Shown here: positions 16,496 to 25,402 of the stretch, one piece after another | Layout: every line of letters starts with the position of its first letter | How positions within the stretch are numbered: position 1 is the stretch's first letter | Source of the DNA: Pseudomonadota bacterium | GTDB lineage: Bacteria > Chloroflexota > UBA6077 > JAJPHF01 | Length of the DNA stretch: 42,740 nucleotides | Assembly (NCBI GenBank): GCA_021325365.1 | Contig: JAJPHF010000025.1 | Coordinates: forward strand, 1 to 42,740 | Reading direction: 5' to 3' | Notes under the pieces: generated by a model | Told to the model about the DNA's origin: nothing | Databases searched by the model: none | Seen by the model: the letters and a program-made list of their open reading frames with translations, nothing else | Translations under genes and position numbers: made by a program

Positions 16496-17959
16496 TCAGC
16501 TACTGCGGGGAGTCCGTCCGCCCGCTACGCTAAATTGGCGCCCGCGGTGGGGGCGCCGCCGGCGGCCGCGACTCGGCCCACTCCCGCTCGGCCGGGTGGC
16601 CGGACGGCTGCTGTCGGCCGTCGTGGCCGGCGCGCTGGCCGCCCGCGACGCAGGGCGAGCCGCCGGCCGCTGGCCCGCCGGCCGCGGGGCCGGATGATGG
16701 CCGGCGCTCGCGCGGCGCTGCATCTTCGGAGCCGGCGTGGTGCCGGGGCGACTGGGCGCGGGCCGCGCGGCAGCGCCGCCAGGCTGGTCCTTAGCGGACC
16801 TGGCGACCGCAGTAGAGGTCCGGGGCGGAGCGGGAGGCGCCGCCCCGCCGCCCGGCCAGGCCGCCCGCGGCAGGCGGCGCCCGAGCGCCCGCTCGAACGC
16901 GGCCCAGCGGGACAGGTCTGTCGGCTCCAGCAGCGTCACCGCCACGCCCGAGCGCCCCATGCGGCCCGTGCGCCCCACGCGGTGCGTGAACAGCTCCGGC
17001 GACTCGGGCAGCTCGTAGTTGATGACCTGCTCGATGTGCTCCACGTCGATGCCGCGCGCCGCCACGTTCGTGGCGATCAGGATCGGCACCTTGCCGCTCC
17101 GCACGTCCTCCATCACGCGGTCGCGCGCGTTCTGGCTGAGGTTGCCCTGCAGCGCGGCCACCGGGTAGCCGAGCGCGTCCAGGCGCCGCGCCATCTGCTT
17201 CACGCCGTGCTTCGTCCGTCCGAACACCAGCGTCATCCCCGCGCCGCGCGCGTCGAGCAGCGTCTGCAGCGCCGCCCACCGCTGGCCCACCGGCACCTCG
17301 TACACTTGGTGCTCGATGGCCGGCGTCGAGGCCGGCGTCCGCTCCACCCGCGCCGTCGCCGGCGCGCGCAGGTGCCGCTCGGCCGTCGTCCGCACCCAGG
17401 CCGGCATCGTTGCCGAGAACAGCGCCGTCTGCCGCTTCGCTGGCGCCCGCCCAAGGATGCGCTCAACGTCGGGCGCGAAGCCACGGTCCAGCATCTCGTC
17501 GGCCTCGTCCAGCACCAGGAAGCGCAGGTCCTGGAGCACGAGCGCGCCCTGCTGGATCAGGTCGAGCACGCGGCCGGGCGTGCCGACCACCACCTGCGCG
17601 CCGGCCTGGAGCGCGCGGATCTGGCTGCCCGGCGCGCGCCCGCCGCAGATGACGAGCGTGCGGAACCCATACTGCTCGCCGAGCGCGGCGAACACCTGCT
17701 CGACCTGCACCGCCAGCTCGCGGGTCGGCACCAGCACCAGCCCCTGCACCTGCCGGCGGCGCGCGTCGAGCCGCTCGCTGAGCGGCAGCGCGAAGGCCAG
17801 CGTCTTGCCCGAGCCGGTCGGCGCCTCGCCGACCAGGTCGCGTCCGGCGAGCAGCGGCGGGATGGCGGCGCTCTGAATCTCGGTGGGGGTAGTGATGCCC
17901 ATCTGGGCGAGGGCGGCGAGGGCTGGCGCGCCAAGCGCCATCTGGGAAAACGTCGACAA
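16496..17959 (-). CDS. DEAD-box ATP-dependent RNA helicase
   Basis: An RNA helicase of 487 residues from the preferred TTG start, which has GGAAGGA upstream and begins with the typical STFSQMALGAPALAALAQMG; an ATG at 18031 would add 24 residues unlike the family. Motifs in order: Q motif TPTEIQ (Gln29), Walker A APTGSGKT (46-53), PTREL, TPGRVLDL, DEAD (151-154), SAT (182-184), ARGIDV and the HRVGRTGR box (326-333). The last 120 or so residues are a basic Pro/Ala/Arg/Ser-rich tail ending in an arginine-rich stretch, as is common for RNA binding. Such helicases unwind structured RNA in ribosome assembly and mRNA decay. It converges with the monooxygenase gene (172 bases apart). Confidence 0.96.
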   Translation of the reverse strand: MSTFSQMALGAPALAALAQMGITTPTEIQSAAIPPLLAGRDLVGEAPTGSGKTLAFALPLSERLDARRRQVQGLVLVPTRELAVQVEQVFAALGEQYGFRTLVICGGRAPGSQIRALQAGAQVVVGTPGRVLDLIQQGALVLQDLRFLVLDEADEMLDRGFAPDVERILGRAPAKRQTALFSATMPAWVRTTAERHLRAPATARVERTPASTPAIEHQVYEVPVGQRWAALQTLLDARGAGMTLVFGRTKHGVKQMARRLDALGYPVAALQGNLSQNARDRVMEDVRSGKVPILIATNVAARGIDVEHIEQVINYELPESPELFTHRVGRTGRMGRSGVAVTLLEPTDLSRWAAFERALGRRLPRAAWPGGGAAPPAPPRTSTAVARSAKDQPGGAAARPAPSRPGTTPAPKMQRRASAGHHPAPRPAGQRPAARPASRAASAPATTADSSRPATRPSGSGPSRGRRRRPHRGRQFSVAGGRTPRSS

Positions 17960-18106
17960 GTTGCGTCCTTCCGGGGGGTGCGCCCGCGCGGCGGGCCGCA
18001 CCACAAAAATGGGGCACGCCGCGCTGGGCATGCCCCTACGTCGGTCCTACGATCTTCGGTTGCGGTTACTATACCAGAAGTGAAGCCTTGTCGGACGGGG
18101 ACCGCC

Positions 18107-18802
18107 GTGAACGACCGTCGCACACCGCCAGGCACTACGCCCGCCGCCGACCCCTCCCCCGCACGACCGCTCCTGCGCGGTTGGTCCCACGCGATCGCCG
18201 CGCTGGGGGCCGTCCCCGCTCTAGCTGCCCTGCTCGGGCCGTCGCTCGCCGACCCGCCGCGCGCCGTCTCGCTGCTCGTGTACGGGCTCAGCATGATCGA
18301 GCTACTGGCGGTCAGCGCCAGCTACCACCTGCGCGCCTGGCGCCCCTCCGTGCGCGCGACGCTCCGCGCGCTCGACCACGCGAGCATCTTCGTGCTCATC
18401 GCCGGCACCTACACCCCGATCGCCTTCAACGTGCTGGCCGGCGGGGAGCGTGTAGGGGTGCTCGTCACGGTCTGGGCCCTGGCGGCAGTCGGCGTGACGT
18501 GCAGCGTGCGAACGCACCGGCTGCCGCGCTGGGCACGGACGGGGCTCTACCTCGCAATGGGCTGGGTGGCGCTCATTCCGGCGCCCAGCCTCGTGCGCGC
18601 GCTGCCGGGGCTGGCAGTCGGGGGGCTCGTCGCGGGCGGGCTGTTCTACACAGCCGGCGCGCTCGTCTACGTGCGCCGCTGGCCCGACCCGCTGCCACGC
18701 GTGTTCGGCTTCCACGAGGTGTTCCACCTGCTGGTGATCGCCGGGGCCGCGACGTTCGCCGCCACGATCTGGATCTGGATCGTGCCGTTCCCCCGCGCCT
18801 GA
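18107..18802 (+). CDS. Hemolysin III / PAQR family seven-helix membrane protein
   Basis: A 231-residue integral membrane protein with about seven hydrophobic segments. Conserved elements: Ser70 and His74 in SASYH, Asp90 in the loop-helix DHASIFVLIAGTYTP, and His203/His207 in GFHEVFH. This Ser-His-Asp-His-His set is the presumed zinc site of the PAQR/alkaline ceramidase superfamily, which suggests a membrane hydrolase activity. The family name 'hemolysin III' comes from a Bacillus cereus protein and does not prove haemolysis. I chose the GTG at 18107 because it gives the family's normal length; the frame extends far upstream without similarity. The gene ends 15 bases from the convergent hydrolase gene. 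Confidence 0.9.
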   Translation: MNDRRTPPGTTPAADPSPARPLLRGWSHAIAALGAVPALAALLGPSLADPPRAVSLLVYGLSMIELLAVSASYHLRAWRPSVRATLRALDHASIFVLIAGTYTPIAFNVLAGGERVGVLVTVWALAAVGVTCSVRTHRLPRWARTGLYLAMGWVALIPAPSLVRALPGLAVGGLVAGGLFYTAGALVYVRRWPDPLPRVFGFHEVFHLLVIAGAATFAATIWIWIVPFPRA

Positions 18803-18817
18803 CCAGGCGGGCGGCGC

Positions 18818-19702
18818 TCAGGCGCCGGCGACCTCGACCGCCACCGGCTGGGCCGTGGCCGGGCCCGGCCACGGCGCTTGGAGGAAGTCCACCACGGCGG
18901 GCGCCGAGGCGAACATCACGCTGATGTGGTTCTCGTCGGGGACGAGCACGAGCCGAGTGGGAACGCCGGCCTCTTCTAGCGCGGCCGCGAACACCTCGGT
19001 GCTGGCCGGCGGGGCCTCGGTATCGCCCAGCCCGTGGACCAGCAGAAAGGCCGGCGCCGACCGCTCGACGTAATGCATGGGGGCGGCCAGCTTCCAGCGG
19101 CTAGAGTCCGCTCCGAACACCGGCTCGAAGAACGGCGCGACGCACAGCGCCGCGTAGCGCTCGTCCAGGTCGTAGCCGACGCCGCTCACGCCGATCACGC
19201 GCCCGATAGCGCTCGGGGGCACCCCCTCGGCGGCCAGGTAGCTGGGCGCGAGCGCCACCAAGGCGGCCAGGTGCGCGCCCGAGGAGTGCCCCAGCAGGCA
19301 CAGCCGCTCCGGGTCTGCCCCATACTCTGCCGCATGGCGATAGCACCAACCGATCGCCAGCGCCACGTCCTGCACGTGTGTGGGATGCTGCACCGCCGGC
19401 GACAGCCGGTAATTCACGTTCATCGCCACGAGCCCCTCGTGGGCGAGGCGGTTCCCGACAGACGCGTACTGCGCCTTGTCGCCAACACTCCAGCCGCCGC
19501 CGTGGACGACCACGACCAGGGGCGCGGGCGCGGCGGTAGCTGGCCGGAAGACGTCCAAACGCTGCTCAGGATGCGGCCCATACGCCACGTCGAGCATCCG
19601 CCGCGTTCCGTCCGCGGCCTGCACCCAAGCTGGCCGCGCGTCGTCGTGACTGGTCGCTCGCCCCGCACCCGCGAAGCTGGGTCGTTCCGGGGATCGCTCC
19701 AT
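18818..19702 (-). CDS. Alpha/beta hydrolase, esterase/lipase-like
   Basis: A 294-residue alpha/beta hydrolase of the hormone-sensitive-lipase/BD-FAE-like carboxylesterase type. It has the oxyanion motif HGGGW (67-71), the nucleophile Ser140 in GHSSG, and the probable acid Asp227 (HGLGD) and base His259 (DENH), a complete triad in the right order. The start at 19702 is set by GGAGGAG seven bases upstream; longer starts exist in the frame. There is no signal peptide, so it is probably cytoplasmic. It likely hydrolyses small carboxylic esters; the natural substrate is unknown. It is transcribed alone, with its promoter probably in the 377-base intergenic region 19703-20079. Confidence 0.92.
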   Translation of the reverse strand: MERSPERPSFAGAGRATSHDDARPAWVQAADGTRRMLDVAYGPHPEQRLDVFRPATAAPAPLVVVVHGGGWSVGDKAQYASVGNRLAHEGLVAMNVNYRLSPAVQHPTHVQDVALAIGWCYRHAAEYGADPERLCLLGHSSGAHLAALVALAPSYLAAEGVPPSAIGRVIGVSGVGYDLDERYAALCVAPFFEPVFGADSSRWKLAAPMHYVERSAPAFLLVHGLGDTEAPPASTEVFAAALEEAGVPTRLVLVPDENHISVMFASAPAVVDFLQAPWPGPATAQPVAVEVAGA

Positions 19703-20079
19703 GAAGCTCCTCCGCGCGGCGTAGGGGGCGCTCGTGGGCATCGCGCACGTGGGATGCGGGCCGATCGCCCGCGACCACGGCGCGGGCCGGCGCTTGCTGC
19801 GGTGTTCACGGGTGTTGGGCCAGAAGCATAGGGCGGGGACTCGTCCCACGCCGCCCGGCCACCGTCGCCGGGATCACTCGTCCCGGCAACCGCTCTGGAT
19901 GGTCTGCCCTCGAAGATACGTCCCGACGATGGCACGCGACAACCTTTGACTCTGCCAAGGGGTCACAAAGCTGTCACGAGACGCGGGGGCTCTTGCCGCC
20001 CGCCGCTGGTACGCAGCCGCCGACCTAGGGTCGTGCCAAAGAATAATATTATATAGAGTCAGCCCCCCGCCGCGCGCTT
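19703..20079. other. Intergenic region with a GC-rich repeat and an AT-rich patch
   Basis: No gene is seen. It contains a diverged copy (19829-19860) of the hairpin repeat found twice at 32.0-32.1 kb (shared core GGGGaCTCGTCCC and tail CGCCCGGCC), then a second related hairpin at 19873-19893. It ends in an unusually AT-rich patch, AATAATATTATATAGA (20041-20056), that could be a promoter element for the hydrolase or part of the end of the MetE-like gene. Confidence 0.45.
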
Positions 20080-21228
20080 CTAGCCCCATACCTTGCGCGC
20101 CGTCTCGACCACCAGCTCCAGCTTGCGGCGCTGGTCATCCCAGGTGAGCAGGTTGCCGACCTCGATGGAGGCGAAGCCGCACTGCGGGCTGAGCGCCAGC
20201 GCCTCCAGCGGCACGTACTTCGCCGCCTCGTCGATGCGCCGCAGCAGCGTGTCCGGCGACTCCAGCGCGGCCTCCTTCGTGGTGACGAGGCCGAGCACGA
20301 CCATCTTGCCCTTCGGCACGAAGCGCAGCGGCTCGAACCCGCCCGCGCGATCGGTGTCGTACTCCAGCAAGAAGCGATCGACCTGTAGCTCGTTGAACAC
20401 CTGCTCGGCGATCGCCTCGTAGCCACCCCGCGAGTGCCAGGCGCTGCGCGCGTTGCCGCGGCAGATGTGCGTCGCCACCGTCACCCGCTGGCGGTCGAGC
20501 CCGGCCAGGGTGGCGTTGTCGCCCGCGATGTCCTCGCGCAGCGCCGCGGCCGGGTCGATGCCGATCGCCCGCCACTGCGCGTGCCGCTCCTCCCCGATGT
20601 AGTCCGGGTAGTGTGGGTTGTCGAGCTGGATGTACGGCACCCCCTCCGAGGCCAGCGCGTCCACCTCCGCCCGCATGATGGCCACCACATCGCGCATCAG
20701 GTCGGCGCGCGTCGGATACGCCCGCGTCGTCAGGCCCGGCTTGAAGCCGCGCGCCACGGTGTACGAGGCGGCGGGCAGCGTGATCTTGTACGGCCCGCCC
20801 GCGTGCTCCTTCAGGAACGCCGACTCGTAGGCCGTCAGGCGCCGGTGCTGGCGCAGCCGCTCGCCCACCACGCGCCCGCGCTGCCCCGCCGAGCCCGGCG
20901 CCGGCGCCGTCGTCGTCCCCGCCGCCGGCTGCCGCGCCGACCCATCCGGCATCCGCCACTCGAACGCGATCGGCGGATCGGCCGTCACAAACCCCTCCAC
21001 CGCGTCGGCAAACTCGCCGGCCCAGCTCGCGCGGCGGTACTCGCCGTCGCTCAGCACGTCCAGCCCCACCTGGCGCTGGAGGTCGAGCGCCGCCAGCACG
21101 GCACGGTCCTCGATGGCGCGCAGCTCGTCGGCCGAGATGCGCCCGGCCGCGCGCGCGGCGTGCGCCTCCAGCACCTCTGGTGGGCGCAGCAGGCTACCCA
21201 CGTGGTCAGCGCGGTACGGCGGCGTCAT
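20080..21228 (-). CDS. Cobalamin-independent methionine synthase (MetE) C-terminal-domain-like protein
   Basis: A 382-residue protein equivalent to the catalytic C-terminal barrel of MetE, without its N-terminal domain. It begins with the typical PPYRADHVGSLLRP. The four zinc ligands of the family can be matched: His254 and Cys256 in THICRGN, Glu289 in LLEYDTDRAG and Cys350 in SPQCGF. YIQLDNPHYPDY is also characteristic. Such stand-alone proteins transfer methyl groups from varied donors and are often not true methionine synthases. The second of two ATGs (21228) is preferred because AGGAG lies six bases before it. It follows the Liv-type binding protein gene by about 110 bases and could be read from the same transcript, although a hairpin lies between. 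Confidence 0.9.
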   Translation of the reverse strand: MTPPYRADHVGSLLRPPEVLEAHAARAAGRISADELRAIEDRAVLAALDLQRQVGLDVLSDGEYRRASWAGEFADAVEGFVTADPPIAFEWRMPDGSARQPAAGTTTAPAPGSAGQRGRVVGERLRQHRRLTAYESAFLKEHAGGPYKITLPAASYTVARGFKPGLTTRAYPTRADLMRDVVAIMRAEVDALASEGVPYIQLDNPHYPDYIGEERHAQWRAIGIDPAAALREDIAGDNATLAGLDRQRVTVATHICRGNARSAWHSRGGYEAIAEQVFNELQVDRFLLEYDTDRAGGFEPLRFVPKGKMVVLGLVTTKEAALESPDTLLRRIDEAAKYVPLEALALSPQCGFASIEVGNLLTWDDQRRKLELVVETARKVWG

Positions 21229-21285
21229 CAGCATCTCCTCTCCCTCGGGGGTGCAGCCACTCCCCTGCCGGGGGGCCGTCCCACT

Positions 21286-21310
21286 CCCCCTTCCCGCATC
21301 GGGAGGGGGG
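21286..21310 (-). terminator. GC-rich hairpin between binding protein and MetE-like gene
   Basis: CCCCCTTCCCG (21286-21296) pairs with CGGGAGGGGGG (21300-21310), with one G-T pair and a CAT loop. It sits just after the stop codon of the solute-binding gene and before the MetE-like start. It may terminate or attenuate read-through; no T-run is visible. Confidence 0.4.
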
Positions 21311-21339
21311 CCGGGGGGGTAGGTCCGTCCCCCAATCCC

Positions 21340-22677
21340 CTATGAAATCTTGCAGTCCCCAATTGGCGGCAGCTGGTCGGCGGGGAACGTCGCCAGGATG
21401 TCTTCCTTCTGGCCGTTGATCTGCAGCAGGTACGTCGTCCAGCGCCCCTGGTGGTCCGTCTTGTTCATGATCAGCCCGCTCGGCAGGTCGGGGCCGGGCG
21501 GCACGTTCAGCGTCTCGAAGGCCGCGATCAGCTTCTCCGTGTCGGCCTTGCCGGTGAAGCTCGCCGCCCGCATCGCCAGCACGAGCGCCTTCATCGAGCC
21601 GTAGGCATTGTAGCCGTTGTTGTTGCCGGGCGTGGCCTTGTCGGGACCGCCCAGCGGGCCGGCGATGTCCGCGTCCTTCTGCGCCATCGCCTTCCAGGCC
21701 GCCGCGAACGCCGCGTCGTCCGCGTTGCCCGGCAGGCCGTCCGACGGCCGCACGCCGCGGATGATCGCGCCGTCCATCGCGTCCGGATACACGCCCGCGA
21801 ACGACTCCTTGCCCAGCGCCGTAACGATCTTCACCTTCTTGTTGATCCCGAACTGCTGAATGACGCTCATCACGCGCGCCAGATCGCTGCCCGTCTGGCT
21901 GACCTGCAGCACCTGGATGGAGCCATCCGCCGGGATCTTCGACACGTACGGCGTCACGTTCGCCTCGCCCAGCGGCACGGCGACCTTCACCGCGAAGTCG
22001 GTGCCGTTGCGCTGCAGCGCGGCCTCCGCGGTCGCCAGCGCCGACTGGCCGAGCACGTAGTCGGGGTAGATAATCGCCCAATTCTTCCCGAAGTTCTTCA
22101 CCTCGTAGGCGACCAGCGGATCGTCGAGCTGACGGCCGGCCGGGAAGACGCGGAAGGAGTAGTGGTTGCAGAACTGCGTCGAGAACTGCTCGTTGGCGCA
22201 GCCATTCAGCGGCACGTAGACCAGGCCCACCTTGGCGGCGAGCCCTTGCAGGCCCAGACACTCCGGGCTGAAGATGCCGCCCGTCAGCACGTCCACGTCG
22301 TCCTGCTGGACGAGCTGCGTGCCGAGCTGCAATGCCTGCGTGGCGTCGCCCTTCGGGTCAGCGTAGACCACCTGGAGCGGGTGGCCGTTGATGCCACCCG
22401 AGGCGTTCGTCTGGTCGACCACCAGGTCCGTCGAGATGCGCAGCAGCGCCCCCTCGATCGCGCCCACGCCGGTGACGTCGTCCAGCACCCCGACCTTGAT
22501 CGGGCTAAGGTTCGGCGCCTGCGCCGTCTGCCCCGCCGACCCCGCCGGCTGCCCCGCGCCGGTGGGCGCGTTCGCCGGCGCCGCCGGCGCGCAGGCGCCC
22601 AGCACCAGGCCCCACGCCACGAGGAACACCGCTGCTATGTACAGATGCGGACGCCGCGACGCTGCTGCCGACCTCAT
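21340..22677 (-). CDS. Branched-chain amino acid-type (LivJ/K-like) solute-binding lipoprotein
   Basis: A 445-residue type I periplasmic binding protein. The start at 22677 is chosen because GGAGGAG lies six bases upstream; it is the second methionine of a slightly longer frame. A membrane segment and lipobox LVLGAC give a lipidated cysteine near residue 29, followed by a Pro/Ala/Gly linker. The domain starts IKVGVLDDVTGVGAIEG and contains QVVYADPKGDATQALQLGTQ and VDVLTGGIFSPECLG, as in Liv/urea/amide binding proteins. It is the probable ligand carrier for the LivGFHM transporter encoded upstream on the same strand, although 22900-23370 holds an unrelated gene between them. The ligand could be a branched-chain amino acid, urea or another small polar compound. 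Confidence 0.92.
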   Translation of the reverse strand: MRSAAASRRPHLYIAAVFLVAWGLVLGACAPAAPANAPTGAGQPAGSAGQTAQAPNLSPIKVGVLDDVTGVGAIEGALLRISTDLVVDQTNASGGINGHPLQVVYADPKGDATQALQLGTQLVQQDDVDVLTGGIFSPECLGLQGLAAKVGLVYVPLNGCANEQFSTQFCNHYSFRVFPAGRQLDDPLVAYEVKNFGKNWAIIYPDYVLGQSALATAEAALQRNGTDFAVKVAVPLGEANVTPYVSKIPADGSIQVLQVSQTGSDLARVMSVIQQFGINKKVKIVTALGKESFAGVYPDAMDGAIIRGVRPSDGLPGNADDAAFAAAWKAMAQKDADIAGPLGGPDKATPGNNNGYNAYGSMKALVLAMRAASFTGKADTEKLIAAFETLNVPPGPDLPSGLIMNKTDHQGRWTTYLLQINGQKEDILATFPADQLPPIGDCKIS

Positions 22678-22899
22678 GCTGCTCCTCCTTCGACGCATCC
22701 AACCCGCGATGGACGCCCCACGCGACCAGGTCGTCGTGGCTCCTGCCGAGAGCGGTCATGAATAGCACGAGTCTAGGCCCGGGGGCGGAGCCCTGTCAAC
22801 GAGGCCATGCCGCCCGCGTTGGGGGCATCGCGGGGCACGGCCATGAGGCGTGTTGCGCCAGTTTCTGTCAGGAGACCCCTTTCGTGTTCCATCCTTGGC

Positions 22900-23370
22900 T
22901 CATGTATACGAGTGATTCGCTGGTCCATCTTCAGGCTCCGCCGATATATCGATATAGATAGGGACGGCTGTCTGTGGTGCTGGCTGGGCCGAAGGAATGC
23001 CAGGCCAGGTCAGAATCACGTAAGTAACTGTAATGCTCCTGCCTACCTGGTATGCTTCATCAAACACGATCCCACTGCGTGGATCTCCAAATGGCGGGAT
23101 ATATTTGCGAACCCAGACACTCTCTTGCCCATCTTCTGCAAGGATGCGGATCTGTGGCCAATCGTCTGCGGGCGGCGCGCCACGGAATACGGCCGTGATG
23201 ATCCCTTTGATCGTGTACGTCTGGCCTCGGCCACTTTGAATCTTATGTATCCATGACTCGGAACCTACCATCTCACCGGTAGCAATCCCAAGAACAGCGG
23301 CGGTTTCCCAGGTCGACCTCAAGTATCTAAGCTGATCCGAGTCCTGGAATATGTCATACACGCGTACCAT
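22900..23370 (-). CDS. Hypothetical protein, AT-richer than its surroundings
   Basis: A protein of 156 residues from the ATG at 23370, which has GGAG six bases upstream; the frame can also start at 23412 or 23451. It begins MVRVYDIFQDSDQLRYLRST and has a middle with alternating hydrophobic residues (YTIKGIITAVFRG, QIRILAEDG, SITVTYVILTWPG) suggesting a small beta-barrel or OB-like fold, and a Pro/Glu-rich end. It has no signal peptide or membrane segment, and I do not recognise the family. Codon use is clearly less GC-rich than that of its neighbours, and it splits the binding protein gene from the rest of the Liv transporter, so it is probably a later insertion. That it is a real gene is likely but unproven. 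Confidence 0.55.
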   Translation of the reverse strand: MVRVYDIFQDSDQLRYLRSTWETAAVLGIATGEMVGSESWIHKIQSGRGQTYTIKGIITAVFRGAPPADDWPQIRILAEDGQESVWVRKYIPPFGDPRSGIVFDEAYQVGRSITVTYVILTWPGIPSAQPAPQTAVPIYIDISAEPEDGPANHSYT

Positions 23371-23501
23371 TGTAGACTCCGCTATTGGATACGCCGCTTG
23401 AGCAATTGACATCGGTTGTCGCGAGTCAGCCCATGTGCCGCTTAGTGGCATGCATCACTCCGCACACCAATGGAAGCACGTCTACGCCGGCCGGAGGGTT
23501 G

Positions 23502-24542
23502 TCACACGGCTTCCAGCTTCTCCGCGCCCGTCCCGGCCGGCGTCGCCTCCGCAGCCGCGGCGATCTCGGCGGCGCCCTCGCGGCGGCCCGGCCCGTAGCG
23601 GTCCCACAGGCCCAGCAGCCCGTCGGGCACGAAGTACACCACCAGCAGCAGCACGACGCCCAGGTAGAGCGGCGTCTGCGTGCTGCCGCGGCTCAGCGTG
23701 TCGTTCACGAAGCGCAGCAGCGCCGCCCCCAGGAACGGCCCGAGGATCGTGTTCACGCCGCCGATCAGCGCGTACACCAGCCCGTTCGTCGAGTTGCCCA
23801 GCCCCAGCAGGTCCTGGTGGACGAACGAGTTCTGCAGGACGTACAGCCAGCCGCCGAGCGCGGCGATCAGGCTGGCGTAGAGCGTCAGCGCCACGCGGTA
23901 GCCGCCAACGCTGTAGCCCATCGCCGCCGCGCGCACGGGGTTCCGGCCGATCGCCTGCACCGCCTTGCCCGCCTGCGAGCGGACGAGGAACCAGGAGAGC
24001 AGCGCGCAGCTGACGACGACCGCCAGCACGAACCAGTAGAAGCCGTTGCCCCGCAGCGGGTTCAGCCCGAACGACACGCCCAGGTCGCCCTTCAGCGCCA
24101 GGCCGTTGTCGCCGCCCAGCAGGTTGGGGAGCGCCAGCGGCAGCACGGCAAAGGCGAGCGTCGTGAGGAAGGTCAGCATCAGGTACTCGATGCCCGAGGC
24201 GACGAGCGCGTAGAAGGCAAACAGCAGCGCTACCAGGAGACTCGCCGCGAGCGCCCCGGCGAGCAGCAGGAACGGGTTGGTCACGCCGAGCTGGCTGAGC
24301 ACCGCCACGGCGTAGGCCGCGACGCCGAAGGTGGCGCCCACGCCGAGGTTGAACAGTCGCCCGTAGCCGCTGATCAGCCCGACCGACAGCGCCAGCAGCC
24401 CGAAGATGAAGTAGCTGGTGAGCGCCCGCGGCAGGTAGCCGCCGACGAGCGGCGGCACGACCGCCAGCACGACGACGAGCGCCGCCACGCCCAGCGGCAG
24501 CCCGTGCCGCCGCGCCCGCCCGAGCGGCCCCGTCGCGCTCAC
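23502..24542 (-). CDS. livM: Liv-type ABC transporter permease LivM
   Basis: A 346-residue inner-membrane permease of the LivM type with about nine hydrophobic segments. Family motifs: FIFGLLALSVGLISGYGRLF, FNLGVGATFGVAAYAVAV, the conserved ESS-like cytoplasmic loop (GKAVQAIGRNPVRAAAMGYS), and the end GGVNTILGPFLGAALL. It starts at a GTG whose last bases overlap the livH stop (GTGA, four-base overlap), so the two are translationally coupled. It pairs with LivH to form the channel driven by LivG and LivF. The C-terminus has an extra Ala/Glu-rich extension of about 25 residues. Confidence 0.94.
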   Translation of the reverse strand: MSATGPLGRARRHGLPLGVAALVVVLAVVPPLVGGYLPRALTSYFIFGLLALSVGLISGYGRLFNLGVGATFGVAAYAVAVLSQLGVTNPFLLLAGALAASLLVALLFAFYALVASGIEYLMLTFLTTLAFAVLPLALPNLLGGDNGLALKGDLGVSFGLNPLRGNGFYWFVLAVVVSCALLSWFLVRSQAGKAVQAIGRNPVRAAAMGYSVGGYRVALTLYASLIAALGGWLYVLQNSFVHQDLLGLGNSTNGLVYALIGGVNTILGPFLGAALLRFVNDTLSRGSTQTPLYLGVVLLLVVYFVPDGLLGLWDRYGPGRREGAAEIAAAAEATPAGTGAEKLEAV

Positions 24543-25402
24543 AGCCGCACCACCGCGCTCTCGCGCCGCGAGCGCACCATCAGCAGCACGATCACCAGCC
24601 CGAACAGGCCCACCGTCACCACCGAGGGCTTGGCGACGAGCGAGCCGAGCGACTGCACCTCGCCGACCAGGATGGCGATCAGCGCCGCGCCGCGCAGGTT
24701 GCCCATGCCGCCCGCCACGACGACGATGAAGGCGTACAGGATCACGTCGGCGCCAACGGTCGGGTAGACCGCCGTGAGCGGCACGAGCAGCCCCCCGGCC
24801 AGCGCCGCCAGCCCCGCGCAGACGACGAAGGCGAGTATGAACACGCGCGGCACCGGCACGCCGAGCGCCGCCGCCATCGGCCGGTTCTGCGCCACGGCGC
24901 GCAGCCAGATGCCGTACTTGGTGGTCTTCAGCGCGAACGCCCCGGCGAGCAGCACGCTCATGCCCACGACGGCCACCAGCAGGAAGTACAATGGGTAGCT
25001 CACCGGCCCGAGGCTCACCGACGCCGCCAGCGGCGGGTCCACCAGCTTCGCGTCGCCGCCGAGCACGTTCGTCGCCACCTGCTCGATGATCAGGCTCAGG
25101 CCGAGCGTCGCCAGCAGCGTCCACACCTGCGACCGCTGGAGCAGCGGCCAGACGACCAGCGACAGCAGCAGCCCTCCCAGGATGCCGACCAGCAGCGTGC
25201 CCACCACCACGCTGACCGCGTAGTTGTGCGTCACGCGCAGCAGCAGCCACACCGCGTACGCCCCGAGCATGAAAAAGTCGCCCTGGGCAAAATTGATGAT
25301 GTGCAGCACGCCGAACAGCAGCGCCAGGCCCGCGGCGACCAGCGCCAGCGACGACCCGACCACCAGGCCGTTCAGCAGCTGCAGGACGATCTGGCTCTCC
25401 AT
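24539..25402 (-). CDS. livH: Liv-type ABC transporter permease LivH
   Basis: A 287-residue permease of the LivH type. The start MESQIVLQLLNGLVVGSSLA at 25402 overlaps the livF stop by one base (TGATG), so it is coupled; a longer frame upstream is only a shadow of livF. Eight or so membrane segments are evident, with the family signatures GLALLFGVLHIINFAQGDFF, GIWLRAVAQNRPMAAALGV (the coupling loop that meets the ATPases) and FIVVVAGGMGNLRGAALIA. With LivM it forms the transmembrane pore of the transporter. Confidence 0.95.
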   Translation of the reverse strand: MESQIVLQLLNGLVVGSSLALVAAGLALLFGVLHIINFAQGDFFMLGAYAVWLLLRVTHNYAVSVVVGTLLVGILGGLLLSLVVWPLLQRSQVWTLLATLGLSLIIEQVATNVLGGDAKLVDPPLAASVSLGPVSYPLYFLLVAVVGMSVLLAGAFALKTTKYGIWLRAVAQNRPMAAALGVPVPRVFILAFVVCAGLAALAGGLLVPLTAVYPTVGADVILYAFIVVVAGGMGNLRGAALIAILVGEVQSLGSLVAKPSVVTVGLFGLVIVLLMVRSRRESAVVRL

